Origin: Lachnospiraceae bacterium
Lineage (GTDB): Bacteria > Bacillota_A > Clostridia > Lachnospirales > Lachnospiraceae
Direction of reading: 5' to 3'
NCBI GenBank assembly: GCA_017958245.1
Contig: JAGDDC010000088.1
Location: 1 to 7,046, forward strand
Length of the DNA: 7,046 bases
This document shows, in pieces, positions 5,897 through 7,046 of the stretch (position 1 is its first letter; each line of letters opens with the position of its first letter). The position numbers and the translations under genes are program-made. The notes beneath the pieces are model-generated. The model searched no databases, had not been told where the DNA came from, and saw only the letters and a program-made list of their open reading frames with translations.

Positions 5897-5915
5897 AGGG
5901 CAGCCACGCCGCCCT
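5897..5915 (-). other. Hairpin between folA and the REC-Hpt gene
   Basis: In the minus-strand RNA, AGGGCGGC pairs with GCTGCCCT around a GTG triloop: 8 bp including one G-U pair. The same position on the + strand is an A/C mismatch (5902 and 5910), so the structure belongs to the minus-strand transcript. Its 3' foot is 3 bases before the GGAAAGGA ribosome-binding site of REC-Hpt. There is no U-tract. It could set the ratio between folA and the signalling genes by processing or by limiting ribosome access; both are inferences. Confidence 0.52.
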
Positions 5916-5955
5916 TCACCTTTCTGTTTCATATGGGCTCCCCGGCAAATGACCT

Positions 5956-6453
5956 TCAAGCCTGTTTTTTCCTGACATATTTGCAAAAGACATACTCTAT
6001 GTCGTAACATGTCTGTTCATCGGATCTCTCGACGAGCTCCCACTCATCCGATGCGTCGAGGTCAGTGATCCTCGCGTCCGCCTGGTAGTTGTAGTCGACC
6101 TTCGTGATGACCGCTTTGTCACAGTACCTGATCATCTGGTCGTAGACCTGCGCACCGCCTATGAGAAACACCTTGTCAGGATCCTCGCCCGCAACCATCT
6201 CGAGCGCCTCCTCGACACTTCCCGCGATCTCCGCGCCCGCAACCTCCAGGTCCTTCTTCCTCGAGAGGATTATGTTGCGCCTGTTCGCGAGCGGCTTTTC
6301 AAAGGGGAAGGTCGAGAGCGTCTTTCTCCCGTATATACAGGTGTTCCCCTCGGTCAGCCTCTTGAAATTCCTGTGATCTGCGGGGATGCTCACCAAGAGC
6401 TTCCCCTCAAACCCGATCGCCCAATTGTTGTCGACCGCAGCTATCAATATCAT
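5956..6453 (-). CDS. folA: Dihydrofolate reductase
   Basis: It reduces dihydrofolate to tetrahydrofolate with NADPH, regenerating the cofactor oxidised by thymidylate synthase, in the cytosol. The 165-residue length is normal. Visible features are AAVDNNWAIG (5-14), the catalytic acid Asp26 in SIPAD, GRKT (42-45) for NADPH binding, Arg58 in NRRNIILS, and FLIGGAQVYDQM (96-107) containing the Gly-Gly cofactor turn. The Trp usually found five residues before the catalytic Asp (WxLPxD) is Val21 here; I recall this LLVSIP form from clostridial enzymes, so it is a lineage feature rather than damage. The start at 6453 has GAAAGAGG six bases upstream. It follows thyA by only 23 bases, the classic thyA-folA pairing, so the two are almost certainly co-transcribed. 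Confidence 0.95.
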   Translation of the reverse strand: MILIAAVDNNWAIGFEGKLLVSIPADHRNFKRLTEGNTCIYGRKTLSTFPFEKPLANRRNIILSRKKDLEVAGAEIAGSVEEALEMVAGEDPDKVFLIGGAQVYDQMIRYCDKAVITKVDYNYQADARITDLDASDEWELVERSDEQTCYDIEYVFCKYVRKKQA

Positions 6454-6476
6454 GTAAAACCTCTTTCCCGCACGTC

Positions 6477-7046
6477 TCAGACCGCTACGGGGATCTTGCC
6501 TATCGCAGGTCCGTATTCGTAGTTTCTGAGCTCCACGTCGTCCTTCGTAAACTCGTAAAAATCCTTCTTTTCGGGGTTGAGCCAGAAGGTCGGCGCGTGG
6601 AACTGCGGCCTCTTTATGAGCTCCTTTATCATGTCCACGTGCCTGTCATATATGTGCGCGTCGGCTATCACGTGAACGAACTCACCGACGTCCATATCGC
6701 AAGTCCTCGCGAGCATATGAACGAGCACGGCGTACTGCGCCACGTTCCAAGCATTTGCGGCGAGTATGTCCTGAGAGCGCTGGTTTAAGATCGCGTTGAG
6801 CTTAAGCTTCCCGTCCCCCGCAGGCTTCGTGACATTGAAAGTCATGCTGTAGGCGCAGGGATAGAGCTGCATCTCGGCGAGATCCTGATGCACATATATG
6901 TTGGTCATGATCCTTCTCGAGAAAGGATTGTTCTTAAGATCGTAGATGACCCTGTCGACCTGGTCGAACATCCCCTCCTTGTAGCGGTGCTTCACTCCCA
7001 GCTGATAGCCGTAAGCCTTGCCGCTGGTGCCGTTCTCGTCTGCCCA
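6477..7046 (-). CDS. thyA: Thymidylate synthase (N-terminus outside window)
   Basis: It methylates dUMP to dTMP using 5,10-methylenetetrahydrofolate and releases dihydrofolate, which the adjacent folA product recycles. The frame is open to the window edge; 189 residues are visible, starting WADENG. Family landmarks are AYGYQLG, NPFSRRIM, the catalytic Cys in LYPCAYS (codon 6855-6857), QRSQD for dUMP phosphate binding, the base-recognising Asn in NAWNVAQYAVL, and HIYDRH, with C-terminus KIPVAV. The combination GKAYGYQLGVKHR and the ending resemble B. subtilis ThyA and its phage phi3T relative more than E. coli ThyA. By comparison with that roughly 279-residue form about 90 residues are missing at the window edge. 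An in-frame GTG at 6993-6995 is not the start, since conserved TS sequence continues upstream of it. Confidence 0.95.
   Translation of the reverse strand, partial: WADENGTSGKAYGYQLGVKHRYKEGMFDQVDRVIYDLKNNPFSRRIMTNIYVHQDLAEMQLYPCAYSMTFNVTKPAGDGKLKLNAILNQRSQDILAANAWNVAQYAVLVHMLARTCDMDVGEFVHVIADAHIYDRHVDMIKELIKRPQFHAPTFWLNPEKKDFYEFTKDDVELRNYEYGPAIGKIPVAV

Overview
The window looks like housekeeping chromosome from a Gram-positive member of the Bacillota, most likely a Clostridia / Lachnospiraceae-type anaerobe with a fairly GC-balanced genome. This is inferred from three things. The protein styles fit: a clostridial diaminopimelate decarboxylase variant, a B. subtilis-like TagD, a B. subtilis/phage phi3T-type ThyA, and an Hpt protein with a 'CGGD' lead-in. 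The Shine-Dalgarno sites are strong and of GAAAGGA type. The gene mix is ordinary Bacillota housekeeping. No mobile element, CRISPR array, tRNA or rRNA was seen. No species is assigned.

Layout. Only the first 114 bases are read on the + strand: the C-terminal tail of an unrecognised protein. It converges on a long minus-strand run and shares with it a bidirectional terminator (124-158). The rest is minus strand. In transcription order, right to left: thyA (5' end cut by the window edge), folA, a REC-Hpt protein, a triple-receiver protein, galM, tagD, a lysA-type decarboxylase and apt. The two signalling genes overlap by 4 bases (ATGA), and thyA and folA are 23 bases apart. The other five spacers are 59-82 bases. 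No intergenic stretch reaches 300 bases, and no convincing internal promoter was seen, so a single long transcription unit ending at 124-158 is possible but inferred.

How the genes relate. ThyA and FolA form the dTMP/tetrahydrofolate cycle. GalM (sugar anomers), TagD (CDP-glycerol for teichoic-acid-like polymers), the lysine/diaminopimelate enzyme and Apt (adenine salvage) are metabolic or cell-envelope housekeeping functions with no common pathway. The unusual pieces are the two signalling proteins in the middle. One joins a complete receiver to an Hpt domain and a C-terminal helical region. The other has three receiver folds, of which only the middle one keeps its phosphorylation residues. 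Neither has a kinase or a recognisable DNA-binding/enzymatic output domain, and no kinase lies nearby. They look like the middle and end of a phosphorelay whose kinase is elsewhere.

A second pattern is that each of the five 59-82 base spacers can fold into a hairpin in the minus-strand transcript, just upstream of the next ribosome-binding site and without a U-tract. In two of them a position that is A/C-mismatched on the + strand becomes a G-U pair in the minus-strand RNA, suggesting RNA-level structures. No clearly novel defence or mobile system was found.
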